From an uncultured Prevotella sp. (GTDB lineage Bacteria; Bacteroidota; Bacteroidia; Bacteroidales; Bacteroidaceae): a stretch of 49,858 nt of DNA. How positions within the stretch are numbered: the stretch's first letter is position 1; every line of letters starts with the position of its first letter. The stretch covers positions 1 through 49,858 of the forward strand of contig CAJOPE010000082.1 of the NCBI GenBank assembly GCA_905236815.1. Direction: 5' to 3'. The notes under the pieces were generated by a model. That model worked only from the letters and a program-made list of their open reading frames with translations. It was not told where the DNA came from and made no database searches. Below are positions 25,396 through 33,682 of the stretch, in pieces. A program made the translations under genes and the position numbers.

Positions 25396-26337
25396 TTAAG
25401 CCACTAGTATTCCCTTCATGCGTGAAGCGACCTCGTGAATTTCCTTCTCTGGGAAAGGCCACAGAGTGATAGGACGGAAAAGTCCAACTTTGATACCTTC
25501 CTCGCGAGCCAATTCAACAGCCTTCTCAGCTATGCGGGCAGCACTTCCGAAAGCAACAATTAAATATTCTGCATCCTCAACCAAATGGGTATCGAATCTA
25601 ACTTCCTTTTCCTTCACCTCCTTATATTTAGCCTGCAAAGCTATATTGCGCTTTTCCATCTCCTCAGGCTTCAACTCTAAAGAAGTAATGATATTTGGCT
25701 TTCTTCCACCCTTTCTACCAGTAGTGGCCCAAGGACACTCCTTGAGGATCTCCTCTTCGGTTCTACGAGACTTTACTGGAGGAAGAACCACTTTCTCCAT
25801 CATCTGACCGATAACACCATCGGAAAGAATCATCACAGGATTGCGATAACGGAATGCCAACTCAAAAGAAAGATCAACAAAATCAGCCATTTCCTGAACA
25901 CTGGCAGGAGCAAGTACGATGACATTATAATCACCATTTCCTCCACCACGTGTAGCCTGGAAATAATCACTCTGAGATGGTTGGATAGTACCCAAACCTG
26001 GACCACCACGCTGGACATTCACAATAACGCCAGGAACTTCAGCACCCGCCATATAGGAGATACCTTCCTGCATCAAGGCAACACCAGGGCTAGAAGATGA
26101 TGTCATCACCCTCTTACCAGCAGCACCACCACCATATACCATATTAATAGCAGCTACCTCACTCTCGGCCTGAACAACCACCATACCAGTAGTCTCCCAA
26201 GGCTTCAGAAGAGCCAGCGTCTCAATAACCTCACTTTGCGGAGTAATAGGATATCCAAAATATCCATCAGCACCACATCTAATAGCAGCACGGGCAATCG
26301 CCTCGTTGCCTTTCATCAATGTTACTTCCTGATCCAT
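25396..26337 (-). CDS. vorB: 2-oxoacid:acceptor oxidoreductase alpha subunit (VorB), truncated by an in-frame stop
   Basis: 313 residues as read; the intact frame would give about 362. The N-terminus has the pyrimidine-binding domain (FGYPITPQSEVIE, GKRVMTSSSSPGVALMQEG, ELAFRYRNPVMILSDG), then the linker and the C-terminal domain (LIVAFGSAARIAEKAVELAREEG, LFRPITLWPFPEKEI), ending at RMKGILVA. Homologues continue with an E-(L/I)-NAGQM sequence, and exactly that follows in frame after the TAA. The missing 48 residues form the last part of the C-terminal domain, so assembly or activity may be reduced unless the stop is an error or is read through. Confidence 0.9.
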   Translation of the reverse strand: MDQEVTLMKGNEAIARAAIRCGADGYFGYPITPQSEVIETLALLKPWETTGMVVVQAESEVAAINMVYGGGAAGKRVMTSSSSPGVALMQEGISYMAGAEVPGVIVNVQRGGPGLGTIQPSQSDYFQATRGGGNGDYNVIVLAPASVQEMADFVDLSFELAFRYRNPVMILSDGVIGQMMEKVVLPPVKSRRTEEEILKECPWATTGRKGGRKPNIITSLELKPEEMEKRNIALQAKYKEVKEKEVRFDTHLVEDAEYLIVAFGSAARIAEKAVELAREEGIKVGLFRPITLWPFPEKEIHEVASRMKGILVA

Positions 26338-26339
26338 AA

Positions 26340-26576
26340 CTACTCCTCAACTTTCTTTTTATATACAGTGATACATCCATCAGGACACACCATTCCGCAG
26401 GATGCACAACCTATGCAATCCTCAGCATTGGAATTAGGAGCCACAAAAGGATACCCATGGACATTCACTTTCTTTTCAACAATAGAAATGCACTTCTTAG
26501 GACACGCAACAACACAGAGAGAACAACCCTTGCATCTATCACTGTCGACAACGATAGCGCCTTTAAGTTTTACCAT
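26340..26576 (-). CDS. vorD: 2-oxoacid:acceptor oxidoreductase delta subunit, 2x[4Fe-4S] ferredoxin
   Basis: 78 residues with two four-cysteine motifs: CKGCSLCVVACPKKC and CIGCASCGMVCPDGC. It carries electrons from the TPP centre to external ferredoxin. It lies 2 bases before the alpha gene and 44 bases after a small TPR gene. Gene order TPR-delta-alpha-beta-gamma is typical of Bacteroidales. Confidence 0.95.
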   Translation of the reverse strand: MVKLKGAIVVDSDRCKGCSLCVVACPKKCISIVEKKVNVHGYPFVAPNSNAEDCIGCASCGMVCPDGCITVYKKKVEE

Positions 26577-26620
26577 AATACAGAGATTTACTTAATTGAA
26601 ATACAACAAATAATTACTAC

Positions 26621-26800
26621 TTAAGGATTATAAATATCGCGGCAATAGAAGCCATAAATATTCTCCAACATCTGCCTTGCCTCAACTGCAGGACTATCCT
26701 TATCCAAGGATATAGCCTCCATATAACATTGCATTGCTTGTTGGAAATCTTGCTTCTTGCGAAACTCATTTCCTCGTTCGTACCACTCTAAACTCGTCAT
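26621..26800 (-). CDS. Very small TPR protein heading the vor operon
   Basis: 59 residues, from the ATG at 26798-26800 to the TAA at 26621-26623. It is essentially one and a half TPR units: SLEWYERGNEFRKKQDFQQAM, then a second helix pair ending in YGFYCRDIYNP. The small size makes it easy to miss. It precedes the ferredoxin subunit by 44 bases and follows a clear promoter, so it is expressed with the enzyme and may be an assembly or docking factor (inference). Confidence 0.82.
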   Translation of the reverse strand: MTSLEWYERGNEFRKKQDFQQAMQCYMEAISLDKDSPAVEARQMLENIYGFYCRDIYNP

Positions 26801-26856
26801 AATTCAAACCTTTAATCTATCACAAAATAATATACAAGGCTGTAAACTCAAAAAAA

Positions 26857-26864
26857 CAAAGGTA
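26857..26864 (-). promoter_or_regulatory. Promoter -7 box of the vor operon
   Basis: TACCTTTG on the minus strand, about 56 bases upstream of the small TPR gene. Confidence 0.72.
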
Positions 26865-26971
26865 AAAATAACATATTTTATACCAAAACAGAACCAAAAT
26901 GCACACACCAAGTTTGAGTGTGCAATACTCTCGCTAATTATAGTGTATAAAGGAGGTATAGCCACGGCTTT

Positions 26972-26979
26972 TATCTTTG
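26972..26979 (+). promoter_or_regulatory. Second, upstream plus-strand -7 box
   Basis: TATCTTTG 120 bases before the ATG at 27100, giving a possible tandem promoter or a leader of about 115 bases. A hairpin GCACAC..GTGTGC lies before it at about 26900-26922. Confidence 0.5.
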
Positions 26980-27071
26980 CACAATACTTTTAAGAATGTG
27001 CAATTAATAAAATATTGTTTACAATTTAGAACATAAATATTTTCCGATTTCGGCATGTTATTTTTTATTTG

Positions 27072-27079
27072 TATCTTTG
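27072..27079 (+). promoter_or_regulatory. Promoter -7 box of the 27100 gene
   Basis: TATCTTTG 21 bases before the ATG at 27100. It lies inside a longer reading frame from 27055, ruling out that start. Confidence 0.75.
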
Positions 27080-27099
27080 CAACAGAAGATAATACACCT

Positions 27100-27813
27100 A
27101 TGTTCAACAAGAAAGAAGATATTGAGAAGATGATCGAGAAAAAAGGATTTCTACCTTTTTTCTACAATGGTATTGAGGGATTCTCTATAGAGGAGCATAC
27201 CCCAAAAGAGCTTTGGTTTAATGACGAGAAAGACGGTCCATGGGAATGGAAAGGTCCTCTTATCATTGAAGGTGGCTTCGCCTATGGAAAGTTTTTCCAA
27301 AACAAGGCTGGATTTATATCCATGGATTGGTTTCCTGATTTTCTAAATTACCGACGAAGCACGCATCGGCTATCTTATGATGAACAAATTATCCTCAACA
27401 CTTTGACTGAAAACGAAAGCTTACTATCAAAGGAGCTGAAGAAACTTTGTGGATATGTTGCCCCCAAAAAGAAAGTAGAGAGGAATCCTTTGCTGAAGGC
27501 CGTGGAGAAACAGAATAACCTCCCCTCTACCCGACCGGCAGAAAGAAAAAGAGAAGCATTCGACACAGCAATTACCAAACTACAGATGTCATGCCATATT
27601 ATAACCGCCGACTTCGAATACAATTATGATAAGGAGGGAAAAAGATATGGTTGGGGTGTAGCCCGTTATTGTACGCCAGAAGCTTTCTTTGGAGCAGAAA
27701 ACTTCGAGCATGCCAACTATTCACCCGAGGAATCTCGTTTCAAGATTTTCCAGCATCTCGCTCAACTGCTACCACATGCAACAGAAGAACAATTACAGAA
27801 ACTCATCGGATAA
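27100..27813 (+). CDS. Conserved protein of unknown function (possibly AlkZ-related)
   Basis: 237 residues, no signal peptide or membrane segment. The N-terminal half contains a Trp/Gly-rich part (PKELWFNDEKDGPWEWKGPLI...) and AYGKFFQNKAGFISMDWFPDF, recalling small proteins annotated as AlkZ-related in Firmicutes. The C-terminal half includes QMSCHIITADFEYNYDKEGKRYGWGVARYCTPE and a helical end. I cannot assign a function with confidence. It converges with the MBL hydrolase gene; only 3 bases separate the stop codons and no terminator is seen between them. Confidence 0.8.
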   Translation: MFNKKEDIEKMIEKKGFLPFFYNGIEGFSIEEHTPKELWFNDEKDGPWEWKGPLIIEGGFAYGKFFQNKAGFISMDWFPDFLNYRRSTHRLSYDEQIILNTLTENESLLSKELKKLCGYVAPKKKVERNPLLKAVEKQNNLPSTRPAERKREAFDTAITKLQMSCHIITADFEYNYDKEGKRYGWGVARYCTPEAFFGAENFEHANYSPEESRFKIFQHLAQLLPHATEEQLQKLIG

Positions 27814-27816
27814 TGA

Positions 27817-28590
27817 TTATAGGGTGATTTTCATTCCATCATAGCCAAATTCAAATCCTTTTGGTAATCGGGAATTGGCTTCTCTATGTAGTCCTATCTG
27901 ATGAGTAACATGCATGAAAATAGTACGTTCTGCCCCAATTCTCCGAGCCACTTCTATAGCTTCAGGAATTATTTGATGACTATGGTGTGGTTTTTCCCAT
28001 CTTAAAGCATTGAGTACTAACACTTTTACCCCCAACAGATACTTGTACTCGCTGTCCTCCATAGATTTCATATCAGTGATATAAGCAAAATCCCCAAAAC
28101 GAAATCCTAGAATAGGCATCTTGTCGTGCATCACCCTAAGAGGCAACACATCAATATTTCCGAAAGTAAGCGGTTCATGAGGAACAATATCATGGAGATT
28201 CAGAATTGGAGCCCCTGGATATAGAAGTGCAGGGTCGCTAGGAAAGCAATATGGCATCATATGACGAAGTCCGTGATTCACATTGGATTCTGCATATACC
28301 TCCATACCCTTAAATGCATAACAATATGGGCGGAGATCATCCATTCCACCCACATGATCGTAGTGAATATGACTAACCAGCAACGCATCGATTTTTCGAA
28401 AAGGAACACTCAGTAACTGTTCTCTAATATCTGGTCCTGCATCTATCAGAATACGGGTGGTATCTGTCTCTATCAAGGCGGAAGAGCGCAATCGCCTGTC
28501 CTTGGGGTCTCTCGACCGACAAACCTCACAATCACACCCCAATATTGGTACACCTTGCGATGTTCCTGTTCCCAAAAGCGTTACTATCAT
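27817..28590 (-). CDS. MBL-fold metal-dependent hydrolase (PhnP-like)
   Basis: 257 residues, cytoplasmic. Metallo-beta-lactamase motifs: SHIHYDHVGGMDDLR (HxHxDH), DAGPDIREQL before it, an Asp in FAYITDMKSM and a late His in TIFMHVTHQIG. A CxxC-type pair (GCDCEVCRSRD) near the N-terminus, as in PhnP, may bind a structural zinc. PhnP relatives are cyclic phosphodiesterases; the substrate here is unknown. It is the last gene of the DUF4348-murB-MBL run, 3 bases after murB. Confidence 0.9.
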   Translation of the reverse strand: MIVTLLGTGTSQGVPILGCDCEVCRSRDPKDRRLRSSALIETDTTRILIDAGPDIREQLLSVPFRKIDALLVSHIHYDHVGGMDDLRPYCYAFKGMEVYAESNVNHGLRHMMPYCFPSDPALLYPGAPILNLHDIVPHEPLTFGNIDVLPLRVMHDKMPILGFRFGDFAYITDMKSMEDSEYKYLLGVKVLVLNALRWEKPHHSHQIIPEAIEVARRIGAERTIFMHVTHQIGLHREANSRLPKGFEFGYDGMKITL

Positions 28591-28593
28591 ACC

Positions 28594-29697
28594 TTATTTG
28601 ATATTTACCTCAGGATAGATGTCTAATCCGAATTTCTCCTTTACATCTTTTCGGATAGCATTGCAAAGTGCAACTACCTCCTCGCCTTTAGCACCTCCTA
28701 CATTATATAATACAAGAGCCTGCTTAGGCCAGACGCCAGCCTTACCTAAGTTTTTTCCTTTCCAACCACACTGATCAATCATCCATCCTGCTGGAATCTT
28801 ATAGCGCAATACATTTCCATCGGAAACTTCGAAGTAACGAAGATTAGGAAATTTATCCTTCAGTCCCAAGAAAGTTTTCTCCTCAATTATCGGATTCATA
28901 AAGAAACTTCCTGCATTACCAAATTCGGTTGGCTCAGGCAATTTTTCCTTTCGAATTTCTATAATTACATCTCGCAAAACTTTAGCAGTAAGTTTTGCGA
29001 CATCAAAGCTTTCTCCTGCCAACTGAAATTTCTCCTCCAAACTAGAGCGAATATTACCATAATCCAACTTTGGTGAGAATGTATTGTTAAGCAGGTAAGT
29101 AACATGAGTAATTAGAAACTTATCCTTCCATTCCTGCTTGAACTTGCTCTGTCGATAAGCATACTCACATTCCTCATTTCTGAAGATCTTCACCTTACCC
29201 GTTGCAAGTTCTACAGCTTCTATTTCAAAGATAACATCCTTTGCTTCAGCACCATAAGCACCAATATTCTGCACAGCAGAAGCACCTACTTCGCCAGGAA
29301 TCAAGGATAAATTCTCCACACCATAAAGTTGATGTTCCACTGCCCATGCAATGAAATCATCAAACACTACCCCACTACCACATTTCACTAATGTGGATTT
29401 TTTAGTACCGAGTGCCAGATTATCATTCAGTCTACCATCATTACAATTAAGGTATTCTGAATTACGAATTATCTCAATGCCCTTGATAGCCGAATGAACC
29501 ACCGTAGCAGGATAATCACCTGTAAGCAACAAATTACTGCCACCACCCAATATCAGCAAAGGCTGATCGTTGTCGTTCAAAAAAGCAGCAATCTGTTGAG
29601 CCTCCTCAACAGATTCGTATTCTAGAAACCGCTTGCATTTAGCATCAATGCCAAAGGTATTATGCTGTAGCAAGCTATAGTTCTTGTATTCCTTCAT
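28594..29697 (-). CDS. murB: UDP-N-acetylenolpyruvoylglucosamine reductase
   Basis: FAD enzyme reducing UDP-GlcNAc enolpyruvate to UDP-MurNAc in peptidoglycan synthesis; cytoplasmic. 367 residues, near the E. coli-type (type I) length. Motifs: N-terminal NTFGIDAKC, LGGGSNLL, the FAD part SLIPGEVGASAVQNIGAYG, the active-site Ser in GNAGSFFMNP, and the final Glu in YPEVNIK. It lies 6 bases after the DUF4348 lipoprotein gene. Confidence 0.97.
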   Translation of the reverse strand: MKEYKNYSLLQHNTFGIDAKCKRFLEYESVEEAQQIAAFLNDNDQPLLILGGGSNLLLTGDYPATVVHSAIKGIEIIRNSEYLNCNDGRLNDNLALGTKKSTLVKCGSGVVFDDFIAWAVEHQLYGVENLSLIPGEVGASAVQNIGAYGAEAKDVIFEIEAVELATGKVKIFRNEECEYAYRQSKFKQEWKDKFLITHVTYLLNNTFSPKLDYGNIRSSLEEKFQLAGESFDVAKLTAKVLRDVIIEIRKEKLPEPTEFGNAGSFFMNPIIEEKTFLGLKDKFPNLRYFEVSDGNVLRYKIPAGWMIDQCGWKGKNLGKAGVWPKQALVLYNVGGAKGEEVVALCNAIRKDVKEKFGLDIYPEVNIK

Positions 29698-29703
29698 AAA
29701 CCG

Positions 29704-30546
29704 TTAAATACTAAGTTTTTTCAGCATCCACTTTCCATTTTTTCGAACGAAAGAAAACACCTGCTCCTGTCCATTCGCAATACCACGAATCAAGAAAATC
29801 TTCTGATTACTCTCGGCATACTTCTGGCCATAAAGTATATTATAAATCATACCAGATGGCATAGGAGGCGCAAAAGCAGGCCACTGTTCTGGAGCTAAAT
29901 TGGCAGTCATTGTGTTGTTATCATCATCAGGATCTGGACCTGAGAACTTGATACTGTTAGCCAGATGCTTCATCTGGAATGCCGTATCAGTAGCAAAAGA
30001 ATCATAGAACTTCAAGAAGCTGGCATTCAGATTAGAATAAATAGGCTTATAGTTGATAGAAGTCATCTGCCATTGCCCATTAATACGATTAAAGAGATAC
30101 TGCTTCACCGTTTTTATCTTGAAGAAAATCTTCTCTACCACCACATGATCGATGGTAGTATCTTTCACCAAATTCATCTGACTCTTATTATCAAAAATAA
30201 GAGTATAGAAATCCTGTCGCATAAAGAAATGCTCAGTCTTCCAATGTGCCTGCTGAATTTCTTTCACCACCTTACCATTTTTATACACAGGCAAAGGGAA
30301 ATGAATGCGCTTATACTGCAATTTCTTATTAGCAGCAAAATTGAAAAAGAAATCATCGAAAAGCTCATCGGCAGCCTTCGGCATTGGAGTTTCCGAAATA
30401 ATCTCCTCTGTAGTATCCTCGGCTGCAGTGTCTGCCGGAGCGATAGAGTCCAATAGCCCTACAGTTTGCGGCTTTTTATCGACACAACCTGTAGTAGCGA
30501 ACATTATCACTACCAAAACAACGAAAAGAAAAGATAGCTTTCTCAT
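29704..30546 (-). CDS. DUF4348 lipoprotein
   Basis: 280 residues. Lipobox FATTGC (Cys21), an acidic Thr-rich linker, then the DUF4348 domain (DELFDDFFFNFAANKKLQYKRIHFPLP...) through to an Ile-rich end. DUF4348 proteins are Bacteroidetes envelope lipoproteins of unknown function. It is the first gene of an operon with murB, so it may be linked to the cell wall (inference). Promoter box at 30575-30582. Confidence 0.87.
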   Translation of the reverse strand: MRKLSFLFVVLVVIMFATTGCVDKKPQTVGLLDSIAPADTAAEDTTEEIISETPMPKAADELFDDFFFNFAANKKLQYKRIHFPLPVYKNGKVVKEIQQAHWKTEHFFMRQDFYTLIFDNKSQMNLVKDTTIDHVVVEKIFFKIKTVKQYLFNRINGQWQMTSINYKPIYSNLNASFLKFYDSFATDTAFQMKHLANSIKFSGPDPDDDNNTMTANLAPEQWPAFAPPMPSGMIYNILYGQKYAESNQKIFLIRGIANGQEQVFSFVRKNGKWMLKKLSI

Positions 30547-30574
30547 ATCTATGTTTATACCTCAAATTTTACTG

Positions 30575-30582
30575 CAAAAGTA
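30575..30582 (-). promoter_or_regulatory. Promoter -7 box of the DUF4348-murB-MBL operon
   Basis: TACTTTTG on the minus strand, 28 bases upstream of the start codon. Confidence 0.68.
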
Positions 30583-30675
30583 CAACAATAATTTCAGATA
30601 CACTATTATTTATTAGAAAATATAGTGCAAAATAAAAATAATGATTTCGAATTAACGATTCTAAATAAAATTTCG

Positions 30676-30683
30676 TATCTTTG
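30676..30683 (+). promoter_or_regulatory. Promoter -7 box of pheS
   Basis: TATCTTTG 42 bases upstream of the pheS ATG. Confidence 0.76.
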
Positions 30684-30725
30684 CATTCGATTTTGCAAAA
30701 ATTGAAATAAAACGTTTTATAAGAT

Positions 30726-31766
30726 ATGTTACTTGAAAAAATAGAATCACTTCTTAAGGAAGTCAGCGAGATGTCAGCTAGCAATGCTGAGGAAATTGAG
30801 CAGCTGCGCCTTAAGTATCTCAGTAAGAAGGGTGAAGTAAATGAACTTATGGGCGAGTTCAGAAACGTTGCCAAGGAAGAGAAGAAGACCATTGGTATGA
30901 AAATCAATGAGCTGAAGAATGCTGCTACTGAGAAGCTAAACTCTCTTCGTGCTCAGCTCGAGGAAGCTGAAGCTACAAGCGACGATATCGACCTGACACG
31001 TACCGCTTATCCTATCGAATTGGGTACACGTCATCCGCTTACCATCGTGAGAAATGAAATTATCGACATCTTCAGCCGTATGGGATTTACTTTGTTCCAG
31101 GGCCCAGAAGTTGATGACGATAAGCACGTATTCACTATGCTTAACTTTGCTGCCGATCATCCAGCACGTGATATGCAGGATACTTTCTTCATCGAGCGCA
31201 GCAATCCAAAGGATGTTACCAAGAACATTCTGCTCCGTAGCCATACTTCTGGCGACGAGGCTCATTTCATGGAGCATCATCAGCCTCCTTTCCGCATTCT
31301 CTGCCCAGGTAGAGTTTATCGTAACGAGGCTATCTCAGCACGTGCACACTGTTTCTTCCATCAGGTTGAGGGTTTGTATGTTGACAAGAATGTAAGTTTC
31401 ACCGATTTGAAGCAGGTATTGCTTACTTTCGCTCGTGAGATGTTTGGTCCTGATACCAAGATTCGTTTGCGCCCTAGCTACTTCCCATTCACAGAGCCAT
31501 CTGCCGAAATGGATATCAGCTGTAACATTTGTGGCGGTAAGGGTTGTGGATTCTGCAAGCATACTGGTTGGGTAGAGATTCTCGGCTGTGGTATGGTTGA
31601 CCCTCACGATCTTGAGGCCTGCGGTATCGACAGCAGTGTTTATACAGGTTATGCTTTCGGTATGGGTGTTGAGCGTATTGCCAACTTGAAGTATCGTGTA
31701 AGCGACCTTCGTATGTTCTCAGAGAACGATACAAGATTCCTCCGCGAATTTGAATCGGCTAACTAA
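30726..31766 (+). CDS. pheS: Phenylalanine--tRNA ligase alpha subunit
   Basis: 346 residues. The N-terminal coiled coil (about 1-90) binds tRNA. The catalytic core has motif 2 (FRILCPGRVYRNEAISARAHCFFHQVEG), RLRPSYFPFTEPSAEMDI and motif 3 (GYAFGMGVERIANLKY). A Cys-rich insert (CNICGGKGCGFCKHTGW) is normal for many PheS. pheT is not adjacent, which is the usual arrangement in Bacteroidetes. It has its own promoter and terminator. Confidence 0.98.
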   Translation: MLLEKIESLLKEVSEMSASNAEEIEQLRLKYLSKKGEVNELMGEFRNVAKEEKKTIGMKINELKNAATEKLNSLRAQLEEAEATSDDIDLTRTAYPIELGTRHPLTIVRNEIIDIFSRMGFTLFQGPEVDDDKHVFTMLNFAADHPARDMQDTFFIERSNPKDVTKNILLRSHTSGDEAHFMEHHQPPFRILCPGRVYRNEAISARAHCFFHQVEGLYVDKNVSFTDLKQVLLTFAREMFGPDTKIRLRPSYFPFTEPSAEMDISCNICGGKGCGFCKHTGWVEILGCGMVDPHDLEACGIDSSVYTGYAFGMGVERIANLKYRVSDLRMFSENDTRFLREFESAN

Positions 31767-31792
31767 GCCTACTTCATAAATATTATACAAAG

Positions 31793-31826
31793 AATGCGAG
31801 CGTAAACGTTTACGTTCGCATTTTTA
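31793..31826 (+). terminator. Terminator of pheS
   Basis: A 14-bp stem with one mismatch (31793-31806 with 31809-31822) and a 2-base centre, followed by T residues. Confidence 0.87.
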
Positions 31827-31859
31827 TGTTTTATAGCACAACTTACTATATTTTTTATT

Positions 31860-31867
31860 TATATTTG
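31860..31867 (+). promoter_or_regulatory. Promoter -7 box of the pectate lyase gene
   Basis: TATATTTG, giving a leader of about 93 AT-rich bases before the ATG at 31967. Confidence 0.65.
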
Positions 31868-31966
31868 CCACGCAGTTTCATGAAAATGCGATAGAAATAA
31901 TATTCTTACTATTTACACCTAAAATCAAATAGATTTAATAATCTAACCTAAAATTAAAATTAAAAA

Positions 31967-33682
31967 ATGAACTTTAAAAGAATTGCAGCCGCAGTAACAG
32001 CATTACTGTGTCTGAATGTAACGAATGTATTAGCTGCCCAGACCTATACCGTTACTCTCTCTTATGAGAACAACGAATTGGCTGGAACTAAGGACTTTAC
32101 GATCAAACTAGGAGGAAGTGCTTCCCTCAATGGCAAAAAGATTTATATGCCACAGGGTTCTACCTCAACTTGCACAATTACTTATAATTGGACCGACAAA
32201 GTTATTCAAGAGATTAAATTCTCAAATAGCAAGAGTCCTCAAACAGGTACTTTCAGTGCAAACTACGGAACCTTCAAGAGTTACCCTAAAGACTGGTTGG
32301 CTCCTAACGGTGGAATGAAGAGTGTTCGCTTCACAGGAAATGGTAGTAGCCAGGCACTTATCAAGGGAGTCACCATTGTACTTGCCGATGTAAATGGCTC
32401 TAGTTCTTCTAACAGTGGTAGCGGCAGCAGCTCTAGCGGTAACACTAGCGGTTCAGGTAGCAGCAGCTCTAGCTCAAGCACTACAGCTTCTGGCTTGTCT
32501 AAGTACGATAAGAATGCCCCTATCGGATGGGCTACCGTTGGCGGAAATGTTACAGGTTCAAGCGATAAGAATCCTGTTACCGTTACTACCATGTCGGAAT
32601 TCCTCAATGCAATGAAGGGAAGCGATCAGAAGACCATCTATGTAAAGGGTACAATCACCGTAAGCGGTCAGCAGTCGGTAAAGGATTGCTCCAACAAAAC
32701 AGTATATGGTCTTCCAGGTTCTAGCTTCAGCAACTTGAAACATTCAAGCAGTGTTGCAGAAAGTGGCATTCTGAATATGAGTCGTTGCAAGAACATCATT
32801 CTCCGCAACCTTACTTTCAAGGGAGCTGGTGCTTATGATATCGATGGAAATGACAACCTCACCCTTCAGACTTGCGACTATATCTGGGTAGATCATTGCG
32901 ACTTCCAGGATGGTGTGGATGGCAACTTTGATGCCAACAATGGTTCCGACCACATGGCCATCACATGGTGCCGTTTCCGTTATCTCATCAAACCTTGGGC
33001 TGGAGGTTCAGGTGGTTCAGCCGATCATCGCAACACTTGTCTTTGGGGTGGTAGCGATACCAACACAAAAGATGTAGGCAAGCTCCGCACTACTTTCGCC
33101 AACTGCTGGTGGGATGAAGGCTGCCATGAGCGCAACCCTCGCGTACGCAACGGAAAGGTGCATGTTGTAAACTGCTATTATAGCTATGAAAACAACAACT
33201 ATTGTATCGGTGCCGGCTATAACAGCAACATCTATGCCGACAACAATGTATTCGACAATGTGAAGAAGCCATGGGCCAACTATGCTACCAAGAGTGGGAA
33301 AACCGACTATAACATCACAATGAAGGGTAACATAGGTGCAAGCGATGTTCAGCAGCGCAGCGGTTCTAATGCCTATTTCAACCCATACAGCACTTATAGC
33401 TACAGCCCATTCTCTGCAAGTTTGGTAAAGACCGAAGTAAGAGGTCATGCAGGCGCAACCTTGAATGTTACTGCAGGTCAGGGTGTTAAGGCAAAAGAAG
33501 CTATTGCCGATACAGAACTAACAGGCGTTGAGACAATCAACGAAAGCGCAACAGAAGTTGTATCAACAGAAATCTATTCTGTAAATGGTGCCAAACTGAA
33601 CGATCTTCAGAAGGGTATCAACATTGTAAAAACTACTTATGCTGATGGAAGCATCAAAACAAAGAAGGTAGTAGTAAGATAA
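31967..33682 (+). CDS. Secreted pectate lyase, PL1 family, with accessory N-domain and sorting-like tail
   Basis: 571 residues. Cleaves pectate by beta-elimination. Signal peptide 1-24; a beta-rich domain (25-140) that may bind carbohydrate; a Ser/Gly linker (about 144-175); and the PL1 beta-helix (about 180-500). The helix carries WVDHCDFQDG (about 307), D/E-rich calcium residues in GVDGNFDANNGSDH, and the catalytic Arg region RNPRVR (389-394). The last 40 residues (STEIYSVNGAKLNDL... ending TKKVVVR) resemble a type IX secretion C-terminal sorting domain, implying surface or secreted location. It stands alone, without SusC/SusD neighbours. Its end overlaps cbiB. Confidence 0.93.
   Translation: MNFKRIAAAVTALLCLNVTNVLAAQTYTVTLSYENNELAGTKDFTIKLGGSASLNGKKIYMPQGSTSTCTITYNWTDKVIQEIKFSNSKSPQTGTFSANYGTFKSYPKDWLAPNGGMKSVRFTGNGSSQALIKGVTIVLADVNGSSSSNSGSGSSSSGNTSGSGSSSSSSSTTASGLSKYDKNAPIGWATVGGNVTGSSDKNPVTVTTMSEFLNAMKGSDQKTIYVKGTITVSGQQSVKDCSNKTVYGLPGSSFSNLKHSSSVAESGILNMSRCKNIILRNLTFKGAGAYDIDGNDNLTLQTCDYIWVDHCDFQDGVDGNFDANNGSDHMAITWCRFRYLIKPWAGGSGGSADHRNTCLWGGSDTNTKDVGKLRTTFANCWWDEGCHERNPRVRNGKVHVVNCYYSYENNNYCIGAGYNSNIYADNNVFDNVKKPWANYATKSGKTDYNITMKGNIGASDVQQRSGSNAYFNPYSTYSYSPFSASLVKTEVRGHAGATLNVTAGQGVKAKEAIADTELTGVETINESATEVVSTEIYSVNGAKLNDLQKGINIVKTTYADGSIKTKKVVVR

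Noticed and set aside
27055..27099. Longer N-terminus of the 27100 gene
   Set aside because: The promoter -7 box at 27072-27079 lies inside the extension.
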